From Siderastrea radians (Eukaryota; Cnidaria; Anthozoa; Scleractinia; Rhizangiidae): a stretch of 64,000 nt of DNA. Positions 24,571 through 35,700 of the stretch are shown piece after piece; the stretch's first letter is position 1; every line of letters starts with the position of its first letter. A program made the position numbers and the translations under genes. The notes below the pieces were generated by a model that saw only the letters and a list, made by a program, of their open reading frames with translations, did no database searches and was not told where the DNA came from. The stretch is taken from positions 30,629,875 to 30,693,874 of the forward strand of contig OZ024895.1 of assembly GCA_964017195.1 (NCBI GenBank). The letters run 5' to 3'.

Positions 24571-24736
24571 CATTTATATGGTAGACGTTTCGTTCTGTTA
24601 TTTCCCACTTATATTTTCTCAAGTAAAATATGCATTTAAAAACCAGGAAAAAGACGAAAAAGGAAAGCAAAAGGTGAATATTTGAAGTAATTGAATTCCA
24701 TGATCAAGATACCACAAGTTTTGCTGCCCGTACAAG
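24571..24736. other. Spacer between two opposed 5S-like fragments
   Basis: AT-rich spacer, no gene seen. Together with the flanking fragments it makes an inverted repeat of about 290 bp. Confidence 0.4.
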
Positions 24737-24786
24737 CGAACTTAAGCCCAGTCCGGCGGGGTTAGTACTTGGTTGGGTGACCGGCC
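24737..24786 (+). rRNA. 5S rRNA-like fragment, second and opposite copy
   Basis: CGAACTTAAGCCCAGTCCGG followed by CGGGGTTAGTACTTGGTTGG and GTGACCGGCC resembles the middle and 3' part of 5S rRNA. It is shorter than the reverse copy and stops before the CCGCCTGGG end. Not a functional gene. Confidence 0.6.
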
Positions 24787-27007
24787 CAGAAACGTTGAAT
24801 TTTACCTCAGCTTATTCGCAAATAAAGTTCATTCGTAAAAAAGAGGTTTTTTTGGTACACTACAGGTGCCGATTAATGAGATATTTAGCTTTACTTTTAT
24901 TCCCGGTCGAGCTTATTCGCTTATTACACAGGTTGTTTTTCGCCGCCGACACCGTAGGCGATCAAATTGTGAACAATCTACGGCTTGAAGTTAAAGCAAA
25001 ACTCTTTTATAAACAACATATTCCAGACAATCTTAGGTGGAAAAAACTGTTCTTCTTCTCAATTAGTAAACAAACTTTCCTATTAGGGGTATTAGGAAGC
25101 GAAGAAAATGCAAGCAGTTTGAGCATGACTCGACCGATAAAGAACTGCTGCTAAATGCAGCTTGTTGTCCTTCTTGAAATAGATTTTAATCTCGCACTTT
25201 CAAACAGTTAGTTTAAAACAAAGCGAGTCTCTCTTTCCTACTGAAATGTAGTTTCAGACACCGCTGATTATTATCTTTACTCGAAGTATTCTGTTGGGAA
25301 AAACAGATTTACGGAACGGGAAACAAAAACGCTCACGGTTTTCACCGGGCCAGCGCTTGATCGCTCGATCGATCGATCCGCGATCGGACGGGCTGCGAAC
25401 TCTTACATTTGAAAAATATCGGCCCCTAAAACAAAATCCATGTCGTCTTGTTGCTTGATTGAAAGAATTTACAAACAAGACTTTGCCTGAATCATTTTTT
25501 TTCTTTAAAGATTCACCAATTGAATACACTTCGCCCTCGATATTTTTTTCCATAATGGCCGCCAAGTATGAAAAATCATAATGTTTGCGAAGTTTGGTGA
25601 CACTTGTACTTAATAAACGAAAGACCTACCGTTGGATGGTTGGTGTGCCAAAATATTTTTGCTTTCTTAGGTCTGCCTCTTGAATAATTATTCCGATTTT
25701 ATTCGACTGCTGTTAAAAATGCTCTTTGAGAGTAAAATTTAAAAATTTTAATTAATTAGTAGTTATCGCTCTTTAGAACAAACTAATGATTCAATTTCTA
25801 CCGAGTAGCTTATTGGAGATGTATTTGTGACCAAAGCAGGCATCCAAAGGATTGAGTTAGACATGCGCGCAGTTTTCGTTCAATGTATTTTAATTTTTAT
25901 AATCTAATTCGGTTTTCCTATCTTGCTTTTAAATGGGGAAGAAAAAAGACATAGCAGCCTTCGCGGAGTGTCCACAGTAAAACAAGTAAAAGATAAGTAA
26001 TATAGATAAGTAATAAGATAAGTAATAGTGATATTTATACACTCGAATTCCATTGTGAAAAGCGTTGGTTACCTTTTCATGAGAAATTAACATACAGACC
26101 AGTGCATTCTATACACGTACGTACCGTGGAGTTCAGAGAAATCTATTTTTTCCGTCTGTGGCCGTATGTATTCAACTGATATTTCATTCGGCGAGAGGAG
26201 GCTCGTTTCTTTTTCGAAAAGGAATTTTTGACGAATATTAAAATACAATCAGTCCCTAATATTTAGGTTCAGAAAGCCCTATCATTACCAGGGCGATGTG
26301 TTTCTAAACGTTTTCTAAGGCCATGATAGTTCACCTTTCTTTGCAACGCTTCTACATTATTCACTAACCGACGCTAAAGAGTAAACAAAGTGGTGATCGT
26401 GAAGTTTGTGGAAGAAACAAAGAAGAATTCATGAAAGGACTTCGAAAAGAGTTTACAAATGTCAAAACCTTTGCAATGAGACGTTCGCTTCAAACAAATT
26501 CGCGCTCCATAACTTCTGAAAAAGTCAGTCAGTCGGCTACCGTAAGGCGTGCTACGCTTTAACGAATCTAATTCAAAGCCATGTTAGAACTAAAAAAGGG
26601 GGTTAAACAATCAAAGGATTTTGAATCGGTCACTAAAGTCTTCCTTAAATTAAGGTTGCTCGTTGAGGAGCCCAAAAGAACTTTGCGTTGGATGCTAACC
26701 AGCCAGTTTCACTCTGACCATCAGTTAGTGTATGAGCTCTTTTCAAATTTAAGAACATACAGCAACTTTGCATGCAAATTCATGTGGTGCCGTTTTAAAT
26801 AGGAGGTGCGAACCAAATAATTAAATCGTACTTGTGGAGTAACATAGCTACATAAAATAATAACATAACAGACTTGTATTTGCGTGATCTTGAAATATAT
26901 TGAAGCTCGGGCCTTAACAGTAAGTTAACTCTTGTTTATTCTTTAAAAAAAAAAAACATTATCATCACGTATTCGCTTAACAAACTTAAATTCATGAAAT
27001 CCATTTA
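24787..27007. other. No gene seen
   Basis: AT-rich intergenic sequence. Frames at 24777-25154 (+), 25254-25565 (-) and 26581-26802 (+) are protein-like in places but show no domain, no Kozak context and no splice partner that I can defend. A GATCGATC palindrome cluster lies at 25355-25388. Confidence 0.45.
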
Positions 27008-28761
27008 TTTCATAGGTACTGAGATTTTCTTTTTCGTGTAGTACTGAGTAGACAAATTTATTTGCACAAATAAATTACACTGTAAAACCATTCAAGTGCT
27101 CAACAACTGAGTAAATCAAACATCTGCAGCACTCAAAATTTTTCAGTAAAGTCAAATGTCTATTAATAAAGGAAGCCATGCCAATAACAAAGTTAAGTCA
27201 AGAAGATAAGTCACAATTTATTGATCATCAGAGTCCCTTTCCAGTTCCAAAGGCCTTAGACGTTTCCATCGCACCGCTTTGGGGCTTGATGGATTTGTAG
27301 AAAGCGTCGGAGACTGATTTAAAGTGTTAATTTTGATGGAGAAATTGCCACCTTGAATAACTGCGCCACTGAATAGTGCCATTTACTGCTGCTTACCACC
27401 ATTCTGAGAGTCGGAGGACGGCGTACAAGCTGTTTCAGAAGAGGACGAAGCTGCTGTACCAGCCATGACACTGCTCAGCACTTTTGACATGTGCATCTGT
27501 TGCTTCGTTGAAACAGTGCTGTAATTTTCTATGCTCTTCAAATTCTTATGGCCAGATAGTTGTACAATTTGCTTAGGTGGAATGTCGTGTTCACTTAGCG
27601 TCTGGATCATTGTCTTTCTGCCGTTGTGATTTCGAAGCCTGTCGTTTTCAATTCCTGCTTTCTGAACCATGGTCTTCATTAAACCATTGAGTTTGTTTTT
27701 GCCAACGGCACCGGACTTGAACCAGCCTTTTGTTGCGAGCGAGTCCGTCTTCAAACCGTTGTTTACAGCCAAATAAAAGGGAGCATCATCTTGACTCATT
27801 TCCTCAGGTCTCTTCCTGGCAAAACATTTGTAGACCGCGACAGGATCTCTTTCAGTTCCGTCGGTCGTAAACATTTTCGGCGGTACGGTTCTGACATCGC
27901 TGCAGTCTGATCCCGTTCTAGTTTTTGTTTGTCTTTCATTGAACTCCAAGTACTCGACTCCGCTTGCCGTTTTCTGTAGCTTTACATCTCCCCAGCACAT
28001 ATCACGATGTTCTTGGCACCCACGGAGTCCGAAGTGAAGAGTGTTGTTTAGCCAGAGCGTGTTTAAAAGTGCCTCGGGACTACACATACCGAGCAAACCC
28101 TTCTCGTACAATATTTTCAACTCTTCGCTTGTCAAAGCTACCGACGCTTTGGGTTTATTTCCTTTACCTTGCTTCTTTAGCTGTTTTTGTTTGGACTGAA
28201 GAACTTTCCTCGTTTTCTCAAACACCAAGTCGTTGTTTATGCTTACAGAATAGCTCTTTTTCTTCAGGTGTCTTTCGAGGCTAGCCACTAAACTTCGAAG
28301 AGAAGTCGGTTCGTATTCATTGCCATCTTTGGTGCGGACGGAGATGATGAATTGGCTGATGTATTCATTCAGCTCAACAGCCGGAATATCTTCTATTTTT
28401 CTGTCTTCGTTCTTCGTTTTCAAAAATCTTTCAAGCAATCTTACATCTCGTTCAGTTTTTTGAGCGGTGTTTTTGTTTTCTTGTTCTAAAATGAATTCTT
28501 CAACTGAACAAACAGAAGCAAACCTTCCCTCGGCCATATTTCAAAGCGCGCGTTTTTTTGTGTGCAAGGGCTGTCGGATGACGTTTCCTTCAGTACGTTC
28601 ATTCATCACCAGTGAAATTTCATCGTTCGCGTTGCTGATTGGACGAACGATATTTTTTCACAGTAAAATTTTGTCGTTCGTGCTCCTGATTGGCTTCGTT
28701 TAAAATCAGTACGAATTTTATTCACCGTGATTTTCGTGGATAAATCTCAGTACCTATGAAA
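27008..28761 (-). mobile_element. Compact element: tyrosine recombinase gene between perfect 20-bp inverted repeats
   Basis: TTTCATAGGTACTGAGATTT at 27008-27027 is matched exactly, in reverse complement, by 28742-28761. Between them lie the recombinase gene (27383-28537) and, upstream of its start, direct repeats of TCGTTCGYGYTSCTGATTGG at about 28625-28645 and 28674-28694. The whole unit is 1,754 bp. Cryptons, the known tyrosine-recombinase DNA transposons, are normally described without terminal inverted repeats. No clear target duplication was found outside the repeats, so these may be termini or subterminal sites bound by the recombinase. Confidence 0.65.
27383..28537 (-). CDS. Crypton-type tyrosine recombinase (DUF3504-like), intact
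   Basis: Single exon of 384 codons starting MAEGRFASVCSVEEFILEQE. Residues about 10-120 form an N-terminal helical (SAM-like) DNA-binding domain. The C-terminal catalytic domain has the full tyrosine recombinase set: Arg172 in GLRGCQEHRDMCW, a Lys at about 205 in the beta-hairpin RQTKTRTG, His304 and Arg307 in LRNHNGRKT, His330 in QLSGHKNLKS and the nucleophile Tyr339 in IENYST. The last 30 residues are a Ser/Thr-rich tail. The DUF3504 look (LRG..E...CWGDV, NHNGRKT, SGHKN) is that of metazoan Cryptons and of host proteins derived from them (QRICH1, ZMYM, KCTD1 long form). Enzymes of this kind break and rejoin DNA through a 3'-phosphotyrosine. There are no stops or frameshifts, so it may still be active. 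A domesticated host gene is the alternative, less likely because it sits in a compact TIR unit. Confidence 0.9.
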   Translation of the reverse strand: MAEGRFASVCSVEEFILEQENKNTAQKTERDVRLLERFLKTKNEDRKIEDIPAVELNEYISQFIISVRTKDGNEYEPTSLRSLVASLERHLKKKSYSVSINNDLVFEKTRKVLQSKQKQLKKQGKGNKPKASVALTSEELKILYEKGLLGMCSPEALLNTLWLNNTLHFGLRGCQEHRDMCWGDVKLQKTASGVEYLEFNERQTKTRTGSDCSDVRTVPPKMFTTDGTERDPVAVYKCFARKRPEEMSQDDAPFYLAVNNGLKTDSLATKGWFKSGAVGKNKLNGLMKTMVQKAGIENDRLRNHNGRKTMIQTLSEHDIPPKQIVQLSGHKNLKSIENYSTVSTKQQMHMSKVLSSVMAGTAASSSSETACTPSSDSQNGGKQQ

Positions 28762-28777
28762 TGAAAACACATTACAG

Positions 28778-28913
28778 CATGGAAAATGCTTTGTACGATT
28801 TTTATTCACTCGTTGATACGTATCAGAAAACTCACTCGTTCGCTACGCTCACTCGTTCGTTTTCTGACACTACTCAACTCGTGAATAAAAATCGTACGCC
28901 CGCATTTTCCATG
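28778..28913. repeat. 136-bp foldback beside the recombinase element
   Basis: CATGGAAAATGC at 28778 faces GCATTTTCCATG ending at 28913; inside, TGTACGATTTTTATTCACTC faces GTGAATAAAAATCGTACG. The loop carries three CACTCGTTCG words and a CGTTCGCTACGCTCACTCGT stretch. It begins 17 bp outside the right inverted repeat of the recombinase element and could be part of a larger right end or a separate MITE. Confidence 0.75.
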
Positions 28914-29036
28914 AAGTAATCTCTATGTCTGGAATTAATAGTTTTTAAACGCTGTATAAATTGTAGAAAACCAGGAGCCATAATCGACCAAGATATTTGT
29001 GTTCAATTCACTTTTGGCCGATTATAAAACCCAGTT

Positions 29037-29217
29037 GGCTTGTTAGCTCAATTGGTTAGAGCGCTGCACCGGTATCGCAGAGGTCCCAGCAAGCCTGATT
29101 TTTTCAGGCTTTCTTTTCGCAACTGCATAAGTTGCGTTAATAACTGCGAGGATCTTCTTTACATTTATTTCTTCATTCCGCAGTTCAAATATATGAATAT
29201 CATATATTCATAATTTT
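29037..29217 (+). mobile_element. tRNA-derived SINE-like element, T-arm missing
   Basis: 29037-29095 starts like a tRNA: GGCTTGTTAGCTCAATTGGT, with a D-arm, A-box-like TAGCTCAATTGG, an anticodon-arm-like block CTGCACCGGTATCGCAGAGG, then directly CCCAGCAAGCC, where the 3' AAGCC pairs with the 5' GGCTT. The T-arm with its B box is absent. Downstream are a CCTGATTTTTTCAGG hairpin with a T-run, then CTGCGAGGATC and CCGCAGTTCAAATATATGAA. A tRNA-like head with a conserved non-tRNA tail fits a SINE or a tRNA pseudogene family. Confidence 0.6.
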
Positions 29218-29774
29218 ATAAAACCACTGTTCCTCTGCATGCGCTTTACCCGCAGCACTCACTTTCCAATGGAAACCACTAGTTTATCACCCGGCCTGAC
29301 CAATCGATTAAATCGATAGTCGATAACAATCGATAACAATTAATCGATGAAAGACATAACACAGAAGCAAAACAAAAGGTACTTGACCCTTGCCATCGAG
29401 CGACAGGCGTGCGTCTATGATCGACTCGAGGGCGGCAAAAGCTGAATTTTTCGCGGGAACAGAAATAATTCGCATAAATTAACATTGATTCGCCGTGACG
29501 TCACTGGACGGCATTAGCGGCTCATTGATTCAGACGTCTCTCTCGGGAGTGAGCGACCAGAGGAGACGGCTGAAATTCAGGCTACCACACGAGAAGCGGT
29601 GAGACCGTTTTAGCTACCCACTCCTCCCTAGCAAGAAGTCTTAGCAACTACTCATAGCAACGAGTGAAGCACTGTGGGTAATCACTTGAAGAACACATAC
29701 AGTTTCTTTTTTCTCGATTAACTGAACCCAAAACCTCATAAAGGGACAGCTGTTCAGGATTTAATGTCCAGTGA
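29218..29774. other. Upstream region of the JHY-like gene
   Basis: Holds AATCGAT repeats (29305-29347: ATCGATTAAATCGATAGTCG and so on) and a G/C-richer stretch at 29500-29620 that could be the promoter. No TATA box can be assigned. Confidence 0.35.
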
Positions 29775-32700
29775 ATGGAAAATCACGAAGAAAAGCAAAG
29801 TGACGATGCCGTGGAAGGTAAAATAACAACATTTGCATCGCCTACTGTTTTGGCAGCCATATTGGATGGACAATCCTCGGAGCAAGGTTCAGCTTATAAT
29901 ATGGTCGATTTAAAAGATCAGGGGCAAAATTCAGACATGGTGTACGATAGTTTGGATGCTTCTTTGACTGATTCCCTCGAGGTGTCGAAACTACCTGAAA
30001 ATGGACAACTTGAAAGTTTAGATCGCGTCGCTACTGAGCTTAAATTCTGACAACGAAAATGCAAACCTACATGTAGAAGTTTCCGATTTTCCAAAGAGTT
30101 CAACAACGGTGAAAAATAACAGTGAAGTAAAAAGCAGAAATGTTGATCACAGCACATCATCGAACGAAATAAGGTTGAGGCGAGCAAGCGATCACCAGCA
30201 AAGACTAGTTATGCTCAAATGCATGCCACCAAAGCAAGAAGTAAACTTAATAACATGGAAAAGAAATTGAAAACGCGGGAGAGACAGACTGTGGGATATT
30301 CATCTGATTCCAATGTGGACAAACGGTTGATAAATGAAGGAGAGATTAATAATGACTTGAGTCAAAATTCTTAAGAATCATGTGAGTCAATTTGCTGATC
30401 TGAACAATACCTGCACTGACTTAGATGAACAAGAAAACTATTTGCTCAAGGAGAGCTATTTAAATGGATCAATTAATAGGCGTCACACAGATCACGGACC
30501 TTACTATCATGTTGGACAAAATTATAGCACTGAAGACGCGAGCTATTTATATGACCCTGTATCCTACACAAGGGGTTACCAGAGTGCGGGGGGACACTTG
30601 AGACAGTCGCAAGCAGTTACTGATCCTGTTCCACAATTGCCGTATAGCAATTTGTCCACCCAGTCAGCACCTCCTGGAGTATATGGCTACCATCGCGAGC
30701 CACTTATCGCCAGTTTACATCATTTCAGTGAAGAGGATTACCATTTATCATCAGTTCTACCAAACAGTGATTTTGTAAGCTATGGTAGAAGGGATAAAAT
30801 CCCAGAATCTAGTCTTCATAGAAAGTTTCCTTCAGAACCGTATTTAGCACAGTCAAGTTCTCCATCATTACAAAAAATGGCAAATGCCGATAGAAACAGT
30901 AGGGTATCTGGAAGTTACTCAAGTTTACGACAGCCTTTCGCATACAAACCATACACCTTAAAAGACTACAAGAATTTTGTGGGGTCAAAGGTCAAGCCTT
31001 TGGCTGGTGGCTTGGGACCAAATGTGGACACTAAGGACTTCAAAGAAAAGGTAAAGAATGGCACGAGGACATAACAATGCAGTTACAAGTTCACCGAGAC
31101 TGCTGAACAAAAATGTGTAAGACACATTTTACAGGGTCTGTCTCAATTTAAAGTAAAATGTGCTGAGGTACCAGCAGAAGAGTGCTGAATTCTAAAATAA
31201 AACAAGACAGAGAGTTGTGAAGAGTTCATCATCTCACTGGTATTTGTGGATATTTTACTACATTTACTACAAATTGAGACTATCCTGCTAATGCATCATT
31301 TGTCTTTTTGTCCTCAGCAGCAGTCTTGGTGGATTTGAAACTGCAGGGGATTACATAGTACGCAAAAAACATTTTAACATTGTGAAAGAAAGCGCATTTC
31401 AGTATAGTCCTCTTATAAAACAACCTATAGCTACAAATCTTATCCGATCGAAATCACAGCAAGCTGACTGGCTGGCAAGGACTAGTTAGAATGCACATTT
31501 TTCGATCTTAACATCCTACATACGTGGCTATAAAATTTTTATCTACTGAATATTTGGTGGAACGTAATTGAATTTTTACGCTCTACCTTTACCTATAGAC
31601 ACATCTTGAAAATAACAACTGACAAGAAGAGTAAAGATTCGAGACTACATTGAGTCGCTTATTAACACAGACACAATCAAAGGTCAAAAGCCACAGGAGT
31701 CCTTCATACCGATATGACCTTGAGTTGTCAAAATCCTAAACATGCGACACTTAAAATGTTACGGCTCGCTTCAATCACCTCTAAAATACCTCCAAACCAA
31801 TCCCACTTCAAATATGAAAGAACAAAAAACTGGTCGAAAGACCGTGATATTAATAGAACGCGTGGCTAGCCAGCAAATAGCAACACTACTGCCCAAATAT
31901 AAGCACACGTGTTAAAAAATCACATATCAGCACTCAGTAAAAATCGCAGAGGAGTGAAAGAGCAATTTGCACCACATTCAAAACAACTACACTGCTGCTA
32001 TGCAAAAATATTGTACGCATCAAATCAGATAACGGTCACTCCTCAATTCAACCTAAAACAGAGTGCTAAAATGTCAAAAACGCAACATATACAAACACAC
32101 GTAAGCTTCAAATGGACAAGGATCGAAAACCACATTTGACAGTTGGCCGCCTTTGATTAACCAATAGAAATCCTGGATTTTTGATTCACACAGTGGGTAT
32201 AAATACACAACGGAAAACGTTTGCCAAACAGAATGCCTTGTCATTCTCAAAACGTACATGAACTTGCATAAGAGCAACTCGCAAAACCAATCCCGGCAAC
32301 TGATGAGACCCATGTGGAGGGTCGAAACCATGGTCTTGCCTGTACAAATCGGCAGTCGAAAGACTTGCTTACAAAAGGAGGAAACATATCGAGCTCCATC
32401 GACACGAAACTCACAGTTTCGAAAGGGGCTAATTGTTACGCATTTGACTGAACTCAATGTCAACAAACGGTGCCAAGGCTCAAACACGTTTTAATGGCAC
32501 TTTATAAAACCAAGACAGTCATTGCAACAACAATCCTTTCTTAAAAATCACATACTTGTCAGTACAAAAATATGAAGAGGCTACATTATATAAATGTTTC
32601 CACTGTTAGAAGTCGTGCAGGCCTGTCGCTCCTTGCTACTCCCCACTGTGATTGTATTCAGACAGAGCCCCGTTCTAACGCGTGAAACCATTAGCCATCA

Positions 32701-35700
32701 GAATATGTACGGTAAAAACCCATCAAGAAATACACGCCAACTACCTAACACATCACCTCAATGCCGAGGAAATAAAACAACCTGTTGTGTATTTCTGCAG
32801 GGGATTACATAGTACGCAAAAAACATTTTAACATTGTGAAAGAAAGCGCATTTCAGTATAGTCCTCTTATAAAACAACCTATAGCTACAAATCTTATCCG
32901 ATCGAAATCACAGCAAGCTGACTGGCTGGCAAGGACTAGTTAGAATGCACATTTTTCGATCTTAACATCCTACATACGTGGCTATAAAATTTTTATCTAC
33001 TGAATATTTGGTGGAACGTAATTGAATTTTTACGCTCTACCTTTACCTATAGACACATCTTGAAAATAACAACTGACAAGAAGAGTAAAGATTCGAGACT
33101 ACATTGAGTCGCTTATTAACACAGACACAATCAAAGGTCAAAAGCCACAGGAGTCCTTCATACCGATATGACCTTGAGTTGTCAAAATCCTAAACATGCG
33201 ACACTTAAAATGTTACGGCTCGCTTCAATCACCTCTAAAATACCTCCAAACCAATCCCACTTCAAATATGAAAGAACAAAAAACTGGTCGAAAGACCGTG
33301 ATATTAATAGAACGCGTGGCTAGCCAGCAAATAGCAACACTACTGCCCAAATATAAGCACACGTGTTAAAAAATCACATATCAGCACTCAGTAAAAATCG
33401 CAGAGGAGTGAAAGAGCAATTTGCACCACATTCAAAACAACTACACTGCTGCTATGCAAAAATATTGTACGCATCAAATCAGATAACGGTCACTCCTCAA
33501 TTCAACCTAAAACAGAGTGCTAAAATGTCAAAAACGCAACATATACAAACACACGTAAGCTTCAAATGGACAAGGATCGAAAACCACATTTGACAGTTGG
33601 CCGCCTTTGATTAACCAATAGAAATCCTGGATTTTTGATCCACACAGTGGGTATAAATACACAACGGAAAACGTTTGCCAAACAGAATGCCTTGTCATTC
33701 TCAAAACGTACATGAACTTGCATAAGAGCAACTCGCAAAACCAATCCCGGCAACTGATGAGACCCATGTGGAGGGTCGAAACCATGGTCTTGCCTGTACA
33801 AATCGGCAGTCGAAAGACTTGCTTACAAAAGGAGGAAACATATCGAGCTCCATCGACACGAAACTCACAGTTTCGAAAGGGGCTAATTGTTACGCATTTG
33901 ACTGAACTCAATGTCAACAAACGGTGCCAAGGCTCAAACACGTTTTAATGGCACTTTATAAAACCAAGACAGTCATTGCAACAACAATCCTTTCTTAAAA
34001 ATCACATACTTGTCAGTACAAAAATATGAAGAGGCTACATTATATAAATGTTTCCACTGTTAGAAGTCGTGCAGGCCTGTCGCTCCTTGCTACTCCCCAC
34101 TGTGATTGTATTCAGACAGAGCCCCGTTCTAACGCGTGAAACCATTAGCCATCAGAATATGTACGGTAAAAACCCATCAAGAAATACACGCCAACTACCT
34201 AACACATCACCTCAATGCCGAGGAAATAAAACAACCTGTTGTGTATTTCTGCAGGGGATTACATAGTACGCAAAAAACATTTTAACATTGTGAAAGAAAG
34301 CGCATTTCAGTATAGTCCTCTTATAAAACAACCTATAGCTACAAATCTTATCCGATCGAAATCACAGCAAGCTGACTGGCTGGCAAGGACTAGTTAGAAT
34401 GCACATTTTTCGATCTTAACATCCTACATACGTGGCTATAAAATTTTTATCTACTGAATATTTGGTGGAACGTAATTGAATTTTTACGCTCTACCTTTAC
34501 CTATAGACACATCTTGAAAATAACAACTGACAAGAAGAGTAAAGATTCGAGACTACATTGAGTCGCTTATTAACACAGACACAATCAAAGGTCAAAAGCC
34601 ACAGGAGTCCTTCATACCGATATGACCTTGAGTTGTCAAAATCCTAAACATGCGACACTTAAAATGTTACGGCTCGCTTCAATCACCTCTAAAATACCTC
34701 CAAACCAATCCCACTTCAAATATGAAAGAACAAAAAACTGGTCGAAAGACCGTGATATTAATAGAACGCGTGGCTAGCCAGCAAATAGCAACACTACTGC
34801 CCAAATATAAGCACACGTGTTAAAAAATCACATATCAGCACTCAGTAAAAATCGCAGAGGAGTGAAAGAGCAATTTGCACCACATTCAAAACAACTACAC
34901 TGCTGCTATGCAAAAATATTGTACGCATCAAATCAGATAACGGTCACTCCTCAATTCAACCTAAAACAGAGTGCTAAAATGTCAAAAACGCAACATATAC
35001 AAACACACGTAAGCTTCAAATGGACAAGGATCGAAAACCACATTTGACAGTTGGCCGCCTTTGATTAACCAATAGAAATCCTGGATTTTTGATCCACACA
35101 GTGGGTATAAATACACAACGGAAAACGTTTGCCAAACAGAATGCCTTGTCATTCTCAAAACGTACATGAACTTGCATAAGAGCAACTCGCAAAACCAATC
35201 CCGGCAACTGATGAGACCCATGTGGAGGGTCGAAACCATGGTCTTGCCTGTACAAATCGGCAGTCGAAAGACTTGCTTACAAAAGGAGGAAACATATCGA
35301 GCTCCATCGACACGAAACTCACAGTTTCGAAAGGGGCTAATTGTTACGCATTTGACTGAACTCAATGTCAACAAACGGTGCCAAGGCTCAAACACGTTTT
35401 AATGGCACTTTATAAAACCAAGACAGTCATTGCAACAACAATCCTTTCTTAAAAATCACATACTTGTCAGTACAAAAATATGAAGAGGCTACATTATATA
35501 AATGTTTCCACTGTTAGAAGTCGTGCAGGCCTGTCGCTCCTTGCTACTCCCCAAATTGAGACTATCCTGCTAATGCATCATTTGTCTTTTTGTCCTCAGC
35601 AGCAGTCTTGGTGGATTTGAAACTGGATTTTTTTTCAGTTTATAGTGCACAACAGTGATGGTAGAATGTGGCCTAACTAGCAAGTTTGAGTGCCAGGTCA

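Noticed and set aside
27964..28703. Forward frames of 78-106 codons
   Set aside because: Shadows of the reverse recombinase gene and its upstream region.
29037..29095. Functional tRNA gene
   Set aside because: No T-arm or B box, so it cannot fold or be transcribed as a normal tRNA.
32074..35395. 137-codon reverse frame repeated three times
   Set aside because: It is open only because the 1,454-bp unit is tandemly copied; composition and lack of any domain argue against a gene.
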